Source: Actinokineospora baliensis (GTDB lineage: Bacteria; Actinomycetota; Actinomycetes; Mycobacteriales; Pseudonocardiaceae). Taken from it: a DNA stretch of 64,000 nucleotides. Shown here piece after piece: positions 11,569 to 20,510 of this stretch. The translations under genes and the position numbers were made by a program. Every line of letters begins with the position of its first letter. Position 1 is the stretch's first letter. The stretch spans positions 3,382,501-3,446,500 of the forward strand of contig NZ_JAFBCK010000001.1 in NCBI RefSeq assembly GCF_016907695.1, read 5' to 3'. The notes under the pieces are model-generated. The model was not told the origin of the DNA and did no database searches. It worked only from the letters and a program-made list of their open reading frames with translations.

Positions 11569-11720
11569 CGCCGCGCCCAGCCCCCTGAGCTGGCCCACCC
11601 AACCCAGCCCCCCGAGTTGGCCCGCCTGGCCCAGCCTCCCGAGCCAGCCCGCCCAACTCAGCCCCCCGAGCCGACCCCGCCAGCCTCACCACCGCTCCTC
11701 GGAGGCCGCCCGCATGCTCT
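11569..11720 (+). repeat. C-rich short tandem repeats between palindromes 3 and 4
   Basis: The longest spacer array, with about six drifting ~20-24-bp units built on CAGCCCCCCGAG(C/T)(T/C)GGCCCGCC and ending in CTCGGAGGCCGCC. No gene. Confidence 0.75.
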
Positions 11721-11868
11721 GCTCGATGGGGTGGACCTGTTTTGTGTGGGGGAGCGGCACCCGTAGCCTGACCGGCGGCTGGCTGGGCCGTCCCTTTGGC
11801 CCCCAGCTTTTCAGGCCCAGCATGGGTGTCGCAGGGGCCCCGCACAAAACAGGTCCACCCCATCGAGC
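11721..11868 (+). repeat. ~145-bp palindromic element, copy 4 (subfamily B, flipped core)
   Basis: 148 bp. Both outer arms carry the B-type changes: GATGGGGTGGACCTG on the left and CAGGTCCACCCCATC on the right. The divergent core runs in the opposite direction to copies 1-3, although the left flank keeps its orientation. It is followed at 11894 by CAATGCCGCAGGCGAGCCGA, a short repeat also found beside copy 5. Confidence 0.88.
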
Positions 11869-11999
11869 CCACCCACACCACCGCGATCCAGAGCAATGCC
11901 GCAGGCGAGCCGACCCCCGAAGCCGCCAACGCTGCTCCATTCAGGCGCACCCGGCGTGGCGTTCGGACTATCGCCCGCCGGTTTGTCACCATCGGCCGC

Positions 12000-13184
12000 A
12001 TGAGATTCCCGGGATTGCTCAGCCGCTCCCAGTCGCCGCGGCCGGGGATCACCGGTCCAGCCAGGGTCGACCGGCGCACCGGTGACCTGCTGCGACGGCT
12101 GTCCCCCGGTGACGTCGTGGTGCTTGACCACCTCGACCTCGACCGGGCCACGGCCGACGCGTTGCTGCGCGCCGAGGTGGCGGGTGTGGTCAACGCGTCG
12201 CCGTCGATCTCGGGGCGCTTCCCGAACCTGGGGCCCGAATTGCTGGTCAACGCCGGGGTCCCGCTGATCGACGCGGTGGGGCAGGAGGCGCTGCACACGA
12301 TCAAGGAGGGCAGCAAGCTCCGGCTGCACGAGGGCGCGGTCTACCACGGTGACCGGGAGGTGGCCAGCGGCACCAGGCAGACCCCGGAGACCATCGCCGA
12401 CCAGATGATCGAGGCCAAGGCCGGGATGTCGGCGCAGTTGGAGGCGTTCTCGGCCAACACCATCGAGTTCCTCCGCCGCGAGCGCACCATGATCCTCGAC
12501 GGGATCGGCGTGCCGCAGGTGCCGGTGGCCATGCGCGGCAGGCAGGTCGTGGTGGTCGCCCCCGGGGTGGACCACGTCGAGGACCTGCGCGGCCTGCGCC
12601 GCTACATCGCCGAGCACCGGCCGGTGCTGATCGGCGTGGAGTCGGGGGCGGACGCGGTGCGCGCGGCGGGCCACCGGCCGGACGTGATCGTCGGCGACCC
12701 CGACGGCATCTCCACCGACACCCTGCGCGGTGGGGCCTGGGTCGTGGTGCCTGCCTACGTCGACGGGCACGCACCCGGTCTCAACCGGGTGCAGGACCTG
12801 GGTATCGAGGCGGTCACCTTCCCGGCGTCGGGCAACGCCGAGGACCTGGCGCTGCTGCTGGCCGACGCGCACGAGGCGAGCCTGGTGGTGGTCGTGGGGT
12901 TCCAGGCGACGCTGCGCGAGTTCCTCGACCGGGGGCGCTCGGGGTCCAACCCGTCGACCTTCCTGACCCGGCTCAAGCTCGGCGGCAAGATCGTCGACGG
13001 CAAGGCGGTGGCCACCCTGCACCGCAGCCGGGTCTCCGCGGCGGCCGTGGCGATCATGGTCGGCGCCGCGCTGCTCGCCATCACCGCCGCCATCGCGGTC
13101 TCCGGGGTCGGCGCCGCCTACGCGGGCTGGTTCGCCGACACCGCCGACGCGGTGTTCTCCTGGGTCAAGGGGCTGTTCACGTGA
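12000..13184 (+). CDS. steA: SteA-like cell-envelope/division protein (Rv1697 family)
   Basis: 394 aa from ATG 12000. It combines a thiamin-pyrophosphokinase-like Rossmann domain (VVVVAPGVDHVEDL, LIGVESGADAVRAAGHRPDVIVGDPDGIS) with one C-terminal membrane helix (AAAVAIMVGAALLAITAAIAV), leaving a short external tail. The homologs SteA/SteB of Corynebacterium glutamicum form a complex linked to cell separation and envelope integrity; the same role here is by homology and synteny. The stop overlaps the steB GTG by 4 nt. It is separated from recN by the palindrome array, the main departure from the mycobacterial layout. Confidence 0.85.
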   Translation: MRFPGLLSRSQSPRPGITGPARVDRRTGDLLRRLSPGDVVVLDHLDLDRATADALLRAEVAGVVNASPSISGRFPNLGPELLVNAGVPLIDAVGQEALHTIKEGSKLRLHEGAVYHGDREVASGTRQTPETIADQMIEAKAGMSAQLEAFSANTIEFLRRERTMILDGIGVPQVPVAMRGRQVVVVAPGVDHVEDLRGLRRYIAEHRPVLIGVESGADAVRAAGHRPDVIVGDPDGISTDTLRGGAWVVVPAYVDGHAPGLNRVQDLGIEAVTFPASGNAEDLALLLADAHEASLVVVVGFQATLREFLDRGRSGSNPSTFLTRLKLGGKIVDGKAVATLHRSRVSAAAVAIMVGAALLAITAAIAVSGVGAAYAGWFADTADAVFSWVKGLFT

Positions 13185-14122
13185 TCTCGCTGCGCTACCA
13201 CATCACCTCCATCGCCGCGGTCTTCCTCGCCATCGCCGTGGGCGTGGTGCTCGGGTCGACCACGCTGAGCCGGTCGCTGCTGTCCGGGCTCACCACGGCC
13301 AACACCGACCTGGGCACCCAGGTGACGCGGCTGGAGCAGGACCGCAACGCGCTCAACGCCCGCCTCGCCGACGGCGACTCCTTCGCCGGGGTGGTCGGCC
13401 CGCTCGCGGTGCGCGGCGCGTTGGACAAACGAACGGTCGTGCTTGTCACCACCGCCGACGCCCGCCCGGCGGACCGGGACGCGGTGAAGGGCTTGGTGGC
13501 CACCGCGGGCGGCAGCGTCACCGGTGAACTGCAACTCACCGACGCCTTCGCCGACCCGGCCAAAGCCGACCAGCTCAAGGAGATTGTCATCAGGTTGCTG
13601 CCCGCCGGGGTGCAGTTGCCGACCGCGACCGACCCGGGCACCCTCGCGGGCGGTCTGCTCGGTCCGCTGCTGCTGATCAGCGCGGCGACCAACGAACCGC
13701 AGGCCTCGCCGGAGGAAACCGCCGCCGCGTTCGCCGGTCTCACCGAAGGCGGGTTTCTCACCGCGCCGCCGGACGTGAAACCCGCTCAGCTGGCGGTGAT
13801 CCTGACCGGGGGAACGTCCACAGGGGAAGACGCGGGCGACCGCGCGGCCACGATCGCCCGGTTCGCCGCACAGGTCGACCGCTCCGGTGCGGGCGCGGTT
13901 CTGGCCGGTGGCGCGGGATCGGCCGACGGCGCGGGGGCGATCGGCGTGGTGCGCGCGGACACCGCGGCGACCTCGATCTTGTCCACTGTGGACAACGTGG
14001 ACACGCCTGCCGGTCGCGTGGTGGTCATCCTCGCGCTCGCCGAGCAGGTCGCGGAGAAGGCCGGTCGCTATGGCAGCGCTGGCAACGCGCAAGCCCCGGC
14101 GCCCGGCGCGCCCGTCGGGTAA
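13181..14122 (+). CDS. steB: SteB/MctB family envelope protein (Rv1698 family)
   Basis: 313 aa. One N-terminal membrane helix (ITSIAAVFLAIAVGVVLGSTTL) is followed by a coiled-coil (residues ~35-65) and a large extracytoplasmic domain with an Ala/Gly-rich end. The family (DUF3186) includes Rv1698/MctB, reported in copper handling, and C. glutamicum SteB, the SteA partner. Overlap with steA (GTGA) supports a stoichiometric pair. The gene carries the 17-bp perfect palindrome TTGTCCACTGTGGACAA at 13979-13995, one of eight iterated palindromes in the window. Confidence 0.87.
   Translation: MISLRYHITSIAAVFLAIAVGVVLGSTTLSRSLLSGLTTANTDLGTQVTRLEQDRNALNARLADGDSFAGVVGPLAVRGALDKRTVVLVTTADARPADRDAVKGLVATAGGSVTGELQLTDAFADPAKADQLKEIVIRLLPAGVQLPTATDPGTLAGGLLGPLLLISAATNEPQASPEETAAAFAGLTEGGFLTAPPDVKPAQLAVILTGGTSTGEDAGDRAATIARFAAQVDRSGAGAVLAGGAGSADGAGAIGVVRADTAATSILSTVDNVDTPAGRVVVILALAEQVAEKAGRYGSAGNAQAPAPGAPVG
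13979..13995. repeat. Iterated palindrome TCCACTGTGGA, longest copy
   Basis: A 17-bp perfect palindrome within steB. The 11-bp core TCCAC(A/T)GTGGA also occurs at 17223, 24707, 39694, 39745, 46680, 56703 and 57754, both inside and between genes and in more than one reading frame. Confidence 0.85.
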
Positions 14123-14252
14123 CGCCCTCACTCGCGCGAGTGAGACCGTCGCTGGCGGTCATGAGCCTGCCTCACCAACGAGGGAAAGTCAGTCCCGGAC
14201 GGGTAAGGACCATGATCAGCTGGTCATTTTCCGACCTCCGCGACCGATGTCG

Positions 14253-14281
14253 CCCGTGGCGGAAGTTCGTTCCGCCACGGG
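14253..14281 (+). promoter_or_regulatory. Perfect 12-bp inverted repeat ahead of the secreted-protein gene
   Basis: CCCGTGGCGGAA (14253-14264), loop GTTCG, then TTCCGCCACGGG (14270-14281), ending 5 nt before the AAGGA ribosome-binding site of the next gene. It could be an operator or an mRNA hairpin affecting translation. It is unlikely to be the steB terminator because it abuts the next ribosome-binding site, but that is not excluded. Confidence 0.6.
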
Positions 14282-14297
14282 AGGTCAAGGAGTGAAC

Positions 14298-14957
14298 ATG
14301 GGGCACATCACCTCGGCGCGCGGCGCCATCACCGCGGCGGCCGCGTTCGCCGCGCTCGTCGCGGTCGCCACACCCGCGTCGGCGACGGCCACGTCGCCGG
14401 GCACGGCATCGGTCGGCTCGGCCAGCTTCGCCCGGTTGGGCGTTCCGGTCACGGTGGCGCCCATCGCGCAATGCGCGGTCACGGGCCCGACCACGGCCAC
14501 CTCGGGTGCCGTCACCGCCAGCGGTGTCCGCTTCGGCGGCGGCAACTCCAGTTGCACCACCAGAGTCGTCGACGAGGACGCGGGCCTGACCGAGACCAAG
14601 TCGGAGGCCAACGGCACCAACTTCGAGCTCTCCGCGCTGGTGCTGCTCGGCGGACCGCGGCTCAAGATCGGCACGTGGAAGGTGACCTGCGTCGCCGACA
14701 ACGACGGGTCCACCGCGGGCTGGTCCTTCGGGGGGCTCACCGGCCTGACCGCGCTGCCCAACCCGCTGCCGACCAACTACGTCCGCGAGCTCAAGGGCGC
14801 GCTCAACGAGACCCTGGCCACGATCACCTTCAAGGAGGTGACCACGCCGCCGGACGGCAGCATCACGCTGAACGTGGCGCACATCCGGTTCCTGCCGCCG
14901 TCGGGCTACACCGGCGACGTCATCGTCGGCGCGACCGCCTGCTCGCCGACGCCGTGA
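14298..14957 (+). CDS. Secreted protein of unknown function
   Basis: 219 aa from ATG 14298, seven nt after AAGGA; GTG 14292 is in frame but too close to it. A signal peptide is clear (RGAITAAAAFAALVAVATPASA, cleavage near residue 29). The mature part is Ser/Thr/Gly-rich, looks like a beta-rich extracellular domain and has four cysteines (AQCAVT, SSCTT, VTCVAD, TACSP) that could form two disulfides. I do not recognise the family with certainty; it loosely resembles small actinobacterial exported proteins of the choice-of-anchor type. It sits between steB and pyrG, where M. tuberculosis has no gene, so it is an insertion into the conserved block. Confidence 0.8.
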   Translation: MGHITSARGAITAAAAFAALVAVATPASATATSPGTASVGSASFARLGVPVTVAPIAQCAVTGPTTATSGAVTASGVRFGGGNSSCTTRVVDEDAGLTETKSEANGTNFELSALVLLGGPRLKIGTWKVTCVADNDGSTAGWSFGGLTGLTALPNPLPTNYVRELKGALNETLATITFKEVTTPPDGSITLNVAHIRFLPPSGYTGDVIVGATACSPTP

Positions 14958-14962
14958 CCCGG

Positions 14963-14996
14963 CCGCGGTCCCGCCGTGGCGACACGGCGGGACCGC
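14963..14996 (+). terminator. Intrinsic terminator after the secreted-protein gene
   Basis: A perfect 15-bp stem, CGCGGTCCCGCCGTG / CACGGCGGGACCGCG, with a GCGA tetraloop, starting 5 nt after the stop. It has no U tract, which is usual in this group. Confidence 0.75.
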
Positions 14997-15036
14997 GCGG
15001 GGGCGTGGGCTCGCCGGAGCGGGCCGCGGCTGGTGT

Positions 15037-15042
15037 TAGCAT
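15037..15042 (+). promoter_or_regulatory. Candidate -10 box for pyrG
   Basis: TAGCAT, predicting a transcript start near 15049 and a ~75-nt leader with a small GC stem around CGCGGTCTCGCAAGCCGCG. The start-site sequence (CCCCGTGG) does not look like the G-run used for reiterative-transcription control of pyrG in some Gram-positives. Confidence 0.35.
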
Positions 15043-15123
15043 GAAACCCCGTGGACCGGCGCGGTCTCGCAAGCCGCGACCAGCGCGACAACACCACCGC
15101 GACCTCTGACCACGGGAGCTCTC

Positions 15124-16820
<1,697 letters not shown>

Positions 16821-16824
<4 letters not shown>

Positions 16825-17447
16825 GCACCAACCCCGGCAGCCACACCTTCGACGTGGTGTCCACCCGCGACATCCACGTCGGCCGCATCCTGGCCCTGCG
16901 CCTCGACGAGGTCGCCATGCCCGGCGGCGGCACCGCCAACCGCGAGGTCGTCGAACACCTCGGCGCGGTGGCCGTGGTCGCCCTCGACGCCGACGGCGCG
17001 GTCACCCTGATCCACCAGTACCGGCACCCGGTCAGCGCCCGCCTGTGGGAACTGCCCGCCGGACTGATCGACCACGCCGAGGAAGACCCGCTGGCCGCCG
17101 CCAAACGCGAACTGGTCGAGGAAGTCGGCCTCACCGCCACGGACTGGTCGGTACTGGCGGACATCGCGGTCTCCCCGGGCTTCACCGACGAGGCGGTACG
17201 CGTGTACCTGGCCACTGGGCTGTCCACTGTGGACCGTGTGGTGCTTGGGGAGGAGGAGGCCGACCTCGTGGTGGCCAAGGTGCCCCTCGCCGAAGGCCTC
17301 CGCCGGGTGCTGGCCGGTGAGATCACCAACGCGGCGGCGGTGGCTGGGCTGCTCGCGGCACACGCGGTGATCACGGGTGCGGTCGAGGCGCGGCCTGCGG
17401 ACGCACCGTGGGATGGCCGCCCGGAGGCGTTCGCACGTAGGCGCTGA
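16821..17447 (+). CDS. Nudix hydrolase, ADP-ribose pyrophosphatase (Rv1700 family)
   Basis: 208 aa. The Nudix box reads [18 protein letters not shown] followed by VEEVGL, with one residue more than the textbook spacing between Gly and Glu, as I recall for M. tuberculosis ADPRase. It should hydrolyse ADP-ribose to AMP and ribose 5-phosphate with Mg2+. GTG 16821 overlaps the pyrG stop by 4 nt. The last ~35 codons ([20 protein letters not shown]...PEAFARRR) are echoed at least four more times as decayed copies in the gene-free 17448-18481 stretch. It carries one iterated palindrome at 17223. Confidence 0.93.
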
Positions 17448-18481
17448 CCGCCGCGGTGGGGCGGTGTCGCTTCGGCGACGGCACGGGTTTGCGGCGGTGG
17501 CTGGCCTTCCTGCTCGCCGCGCACGCGGTGATGACGACGGGTGTCGTTGAGGCTTGGGCTGCGGACGCGTGGTGGGAGGCGCGGCCGGAGGCGGTCGCGT
17601 GCAGGCGCGACTTGGCCGCGGGGTGGGTTGCGATTGCGGGTGATCGCCCGGGCGTGGACGCACGACTGGTTTGTGCCGCGGTGGCCGGGTTGCTCGCGGC
17701 GCATGCGCTGATGACGGGTGGTCGAGGCGCGGCCTGCGGACGCACCGTGGGAGGGCCGCCCGGAGGCGCTGACCGCTGCGGTGGGGCGGTGTCGCTTCGG
17801 CTGCGGCACGGTTTGCGGCGGAAGCGTTGATCGCTTGGGTGCGTGGTTCGCACGACTGATCCGGTGCGGCAGTCGCTGGCCCGCTCGCCGCGCACGTGGT
17901 GACGACGGGTGCGGTTGGGGCGTGGCCTGCGGACGCGTCGTCGAAGGCCGGCCGGAGGCGTCGCACGCAGGCGCTGGTCGGTGCGGTCGGGCGGCGGCAA
18001 CGCGACTGCGCTGCCGGGGTTGCGGTGCGGATGTCGCGAAGTCGAGTCGGCAGGAGCCGGTGACGGCTGGGTGCTTGGCCACCCGGTCGAGCCAGTGTGG
18101 CGGCGGTCGCCGGGCTGCTCGCCACGCGCGTGGGGACTGCGGGTGTGGTTGAGGCGCGGGCTGCGGACGCGCCGTGGGATGGCCGCCTGGAGGCGTTCGC
18201 GCGGGCACTGATCGCTGCGATGGGACGGTGTCGCGCTGCTCTGCCTGCGGGGGCGAGGCGGTGGCGGTGGTTGGCTGGCCGCGTGACTGATTCGGTGCGG
18301 CGGTCGCCGGACTGCTCGCCGGACTGCTCGCCGGAGTGCTTGGCCGCGAGGCCGGGCCTGCGCCGATGCGGTGGTGGTGTCGCTTGTGGCGGCGGTCGCC
18401 GCGCTTGTGGGACTGCGGGTGTGGTCGAGGCGTGCCCAGCGCGCACGGAGGCCCGGTTGCGCTGGCACCGACCGTGGCGGG
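17448..18481 (+). repeat. Array of degenerate copies of the Nudix gene 3' end
   Basis: No intact gene in 1 kb. Segments matching the last ~120 bp of the Nudix gene and its downstream GCGGTGGGGCGGTGTCGCTTCGG recur near 17500-17617, 17676-17812, 17867-17998 and 18098-18245, with shorter remnants near 18296-18343 and 18390-18452. Copies retain words such as CTGCTCGC, GCCTGCGGACGC, GCGGAGGCG and GGCCGCCCGGAGGCG but carry indels and frame breaks. They look like serial partial duplications that are decaying. Short open frames across them are accidental. Confidence 0.75.
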
Positions 18482-18985
18482 TCAGTCGCGGAGGCGGCGG
18501 CCTTCGGCGTCGTGGCCGCCGTTGGCCAGGAGGATCACGCCGTCTATCAGGCACCAGATGCCGAAGCCGCCGCAGGTGAGGAGTTGGGCTATGGCCATGC
18601 CGTAGTGGCCTGTGTAGAAGCGGCCCGCGCCGAAGGGGAGCAGGATCTGCAGCAGGCCCGCGACCACCTTGGACCGGTACGAGTACACCTCGACGTACGG
18701 GGTCGGGGCGTGCTGCGGGTAGGCGGGCATCACGACCGGGGCCGGTGTGGCCCAGGTCGGGGGCACCAGGAACGGCGGGTGCGGTGCGGGCAGGTCGGCG
18801 AACAGCACCCGCAGGTCGGCCCTGGTCACCGCGGCCGAGGCGTCACCGACCCGCTGTTCGTACTCGTCGATCGGTAACCGGCCCTGGGCGAAGTGCTCCC
18901 CGAGCGCGCGCATCGCGTCTTCGCGTTCGGTCGTGCCGACGCGCACGCCGTCGGGGCCACCTGGTGCGCTCACGCCGTCCACCAT
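18482..18985 (-). CDS. DUF1707 + TM2 domain membrane protein
   Basis: 167 aa. The N-terminal DUF1707 module (residues ~10-65: RVGTTEREDAMRALGEHFAQGRLPIDEYEQRV, here given in outline) is followed by a Pro-rich linker and a C-terminal TM2 domain of two membrane helices (VVAGLLQILLPFGAGRFYTG and GMAIAQLLTCGGFGIWCLID). DUF1707 proteins are common small actinobacterial membrane proteins of unknown role. The ATG start has GGAG about 10 nt upstream. It is transcribed divergently from xerD with a 47-bp gap. The 3' end meets the Nudix-tail repeat array. Confidence 0.85.
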   Translation of the reverse strand: MVDGVSAPGGPDGVRVGTTEREDAMRALGEHFAQGRLPIDEYEQRVGDASAAVTRADLRVLFADLPAPHPPFLVPPTWATPAPVVMPAYPQHAPTPYVEVYSYRSKVVAGLLQILLPFGAGRFYTGHYGMAIAQLLTCGGFGIWCLIDGVILLANGGHDAEGRRLRD

Positions 18986-19020
18986 ACGTGGTCATCTCCG
19001 GCCTGTTCGGCGGTTGCGAC

Positions 19021-19026
19021 TAGGCT
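19021..19026 (+). promoter_or_regulatory. -10 box of a leaderless xerD promoter
   Basis: TAGGCT followed by six nt and then ATG 19033, with no ribosome-binding site. This is the typical actinobacterial leaderless arrangement. Confidence 0.6.
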
Positions 19027-19032
19027 CCCGGC

Positions 19033-19962
19033 ATGGTGAGGGGCAACCCGGTGGAGTCGGTGCTGCGCGGCTACCTCGACCACCTCGCCATCGAGCGCGC
19101 CACCGCGGCCAACACCCTCGACAGCTACACCCGCGACCTGCTGCGCTACCTCGACCACCTGGCCGCGCAGGGGGTTGGTGAGCTGGGTGCGGTCACCGAG
19201 CGGCACGTGCTGGACTTCCTGGTCCTGCTGCGCGAAGGCGACCCGGACCACCCCCCGCTCGCCGCCTCCTCCGCGGCGCGGGCCGTGGTGGCGGTGCGCG
19301 GGCTGCACCGCTTCGCGGTCCGGGAAGGACTCGTGGAGCACGACGTGGCGCGTGCGGTGAAGCCGCCGACCCCGCCGCGGCGGTTGCCCAAGGCGCTGCC
19401 GGTCGACGACGTGTTGCGCCTGCTGGAGACCCCGCCCGGTGATGGGCCGGGGACCCTGCGCGACCGGGCGCTGCTGGAGGTCCTCTACTCCACCGGCGCC
19501 CGCATCTCGGAAGCCGTCGGGCTCGACCTCGACGACATCGACACCACCGAGCGCACGGTCCTGCTCGACGGCAAGGGCGGCAAGCAGCGGCTGGTCCCGG
19601 TCGGACGGCCCGCGCTGGCCGCGGTCGACGCCTACCTGGTGCGCGCCAGGCCGGAGCTCGCGGCCGCTGGCCGGGGCACCCCGGCGGTGTTCCTCAACCG
19701 GCGCGGTGGGCGGCTGTCGCGGCAGAGCGCGTGGACCGCGCTGAAGGTCGCCGCCGAGCGGGCGGGCATCACCTCGCCGGTCTCGCCGCACACGTTGCGG
19801 CACTGCTTCGCCACGCACCTGCTCGAGGGCGGGGCCGACGTGCGGGTGGTGCAGGAGCTGCTCGGGCACGCCTCGGTGACGACAACCCAGATCTACACGC
19901 TCGTGACGGTGACCACCCTGCGTGAGGTCTACGCCACCGCGCACCCGAGGGCGCTCGGCTAG
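19033..19962 (+). CDS. xerD: Tyrosine recombinase XerD
   Basis: 309 aa. An N-terminal SAM-like core-binding domain (residues ~5-100) is joined to the catalytic domain. The catalytic set is visible as Arg in [12 protein letters not shown], Lys in [12 protein letters not shown], His and Arg in [17 protein letters not shown], His in LLGHASV and Tyr in [10 protein letters not shown]. With XerC it resolves chromosome dimers at dif. Synteny with Rv1701 between the Nudix and parA/scpAB genes supports housekeeping XerD rather than an element integrase. Confidence 0.94.
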   Translation: MVRGNPVESVLRGYLDHLAIERATAANTLDSYTRDLLRYLDHLAAQGVGELGAVTERHVLDFLVLLREGDPDHPPLAASSAARAVVAVRGLHRFAVREGLVEHDVARAVKPPTPPRRLPKALPVDDVLRLLETPPGDGPGTLRDRALLEVLYSTGARISEAVGLDLDDIDTTERTVLLDGKGGKQRLVPVGRPALAAVDAYLVRARPELAAAGRGTPAVFLNRRGGRLSRQSAWTALKVAAERAGITSPVSPHTLRHCFATHLLEGGADVRVVQELLGHASVTTTQIYTLVTVTTLREVYATAHPRALG

Positions 19963-19989
19963 TCGAGCCCCGCTGGCAGCGGTTGAGGT

Positions 19990-20016
19990 GAAAACCGCGG
20001 AAGTCAACCTGTTTTC
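19990..20016. promoter_or_regulatory. Candidate operator upstream of the ArsR-type gene
   Basis: GAAAAC (19990-19995) and GTTTTC (20011-20016), a 6-bp inverted repeat with a 15-nt spacer, just upstream of a -10-like TACTCT (20031-20036). It lies in an AT-richer patch that stands out from its surroundings, consistent with autoregulation by the following gene. Confidence 0.35.
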
Positions 20017-20055
20017 GATGATCCTTCCCCTACTCTGTTCGGCCGGAGGTGCGCG

Positions 20056-20379
20056 ATGGGCGCGATGGGCGAGGTGGACGAACCTGGGACGCTGCGGCTG
20101 ACCCTGCCGGAGGTGCTGCACGCGCTCAGCGACCCGACCAGGCTGGCCGTGGTGGCGCAGCTGGCGGGCGCGGGGGAGCTGTCGTGCGGCACCCTGCACG
20201 TCTCGGTGGCCAAGTCGACGCTGTCGCAGCACCTGCGGGTGCTGCGCGAGGCGGGGGTGACCCGCACCCGCCGCGACGGCAACCAGCGTTGGCTCTCGCT
20301 GCGCCGCGACGACCTGGACCTGCGGTTCCCCGGTCTGCTGGAGTCGGTGCTGGGGTCGGTGGCCCGGGCCGAGCGCTGA
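20056..20379 (+). CDS. ArsR/SmtB-type winged-helix regulator
   Basis: 107 aa from ATG 20056, seven nt after GGAGG. It is a winged helix-turn-helix: LHALSDPTRLAVVAQLAGAG then VAKSTLSQHLRVLREAGVTRTRRDGNQRWLSL. The CxC metal site of ArsR is not evident; the only cysteine is in ELSCGTLHVSV, so a non-metal signal is likely. No obvious target neighbours it, since xerD is upstream and parA downstream; self-control through the inverted repeat at 19990 is inference. Confidence 0.85.
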   Translation: MGAMGEVDEPGTLRLTLPEVLHALSDPTRLAVVAQLAGAGELSCGTLHVSVAKSTLSQHLRVLREAGVTRTRRDGNQRWLSLRRDDLDLRFPGLLESVLGSVARAER

Positions 20380-20441
20380 TCCGCGGTCGCCGGTGGGGCT
20401 TGACAGGTCACGACGGGTGTGGCGTGTCGCGGCGAGCCGCG

Positions 20442-20470
20442 TTGGTCGCTGACCGGCGCCCGCTTACGCT
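20442..20470 (+). promoter_or_regulatory. Candidate promoter for parA-RHH-scpA-scpB-rluB
   Basis: TTGGTC (20442-20447), a 17-nt spacer and TACGCT (20465-20470), 40 nt before ATG 20511, which itself has AAGGAG at the right distance. All five following genes overlap end to start, so one promoter could serve them. Confidence 0.45.
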
Positions 20471-20510
20471 GCGCGTGACAGCAACGCAGGCGACAAGGAG
20501 CTAGATCGCC

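Noticed and set aside
10902..11588. A 228-codon open frame through palindromes 1-3.
   Set aside because: The three near-identical segments read in shifting context, the peptide is made of Pro/Arg/Ala repeats, and the opposite strand is equally open because the DNA is palindromic.
11044..11720. CRISPR-like spacing of repeats and spacers.
   Set aside because: Repeats are imperfect, about 145 bp and palindromic, the spacers are themselves repetitive, and no cas gene is nearby.
15037..15123. pyrG leader as a reiterative-transcription or attenuation control.
   Set aside because: The predicted start lacks the required G run, and no terminator with a U tract is seen in the leader.
17448..18481. 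Several 70-160-codon frames in the Nudix-tail repeats.
   Set aside because: They cross repeat units in different phases and none keeps a conserved reading frame; treated as decayed duplications.
19033..19962. Tyrosine recombinase as a mark of an integrated element.
   Set aside because: Synteny with mycobacterial xerD, a complete XerD-type sequence and no att-like repeats or phage genes nearby support the housekeeping gene.
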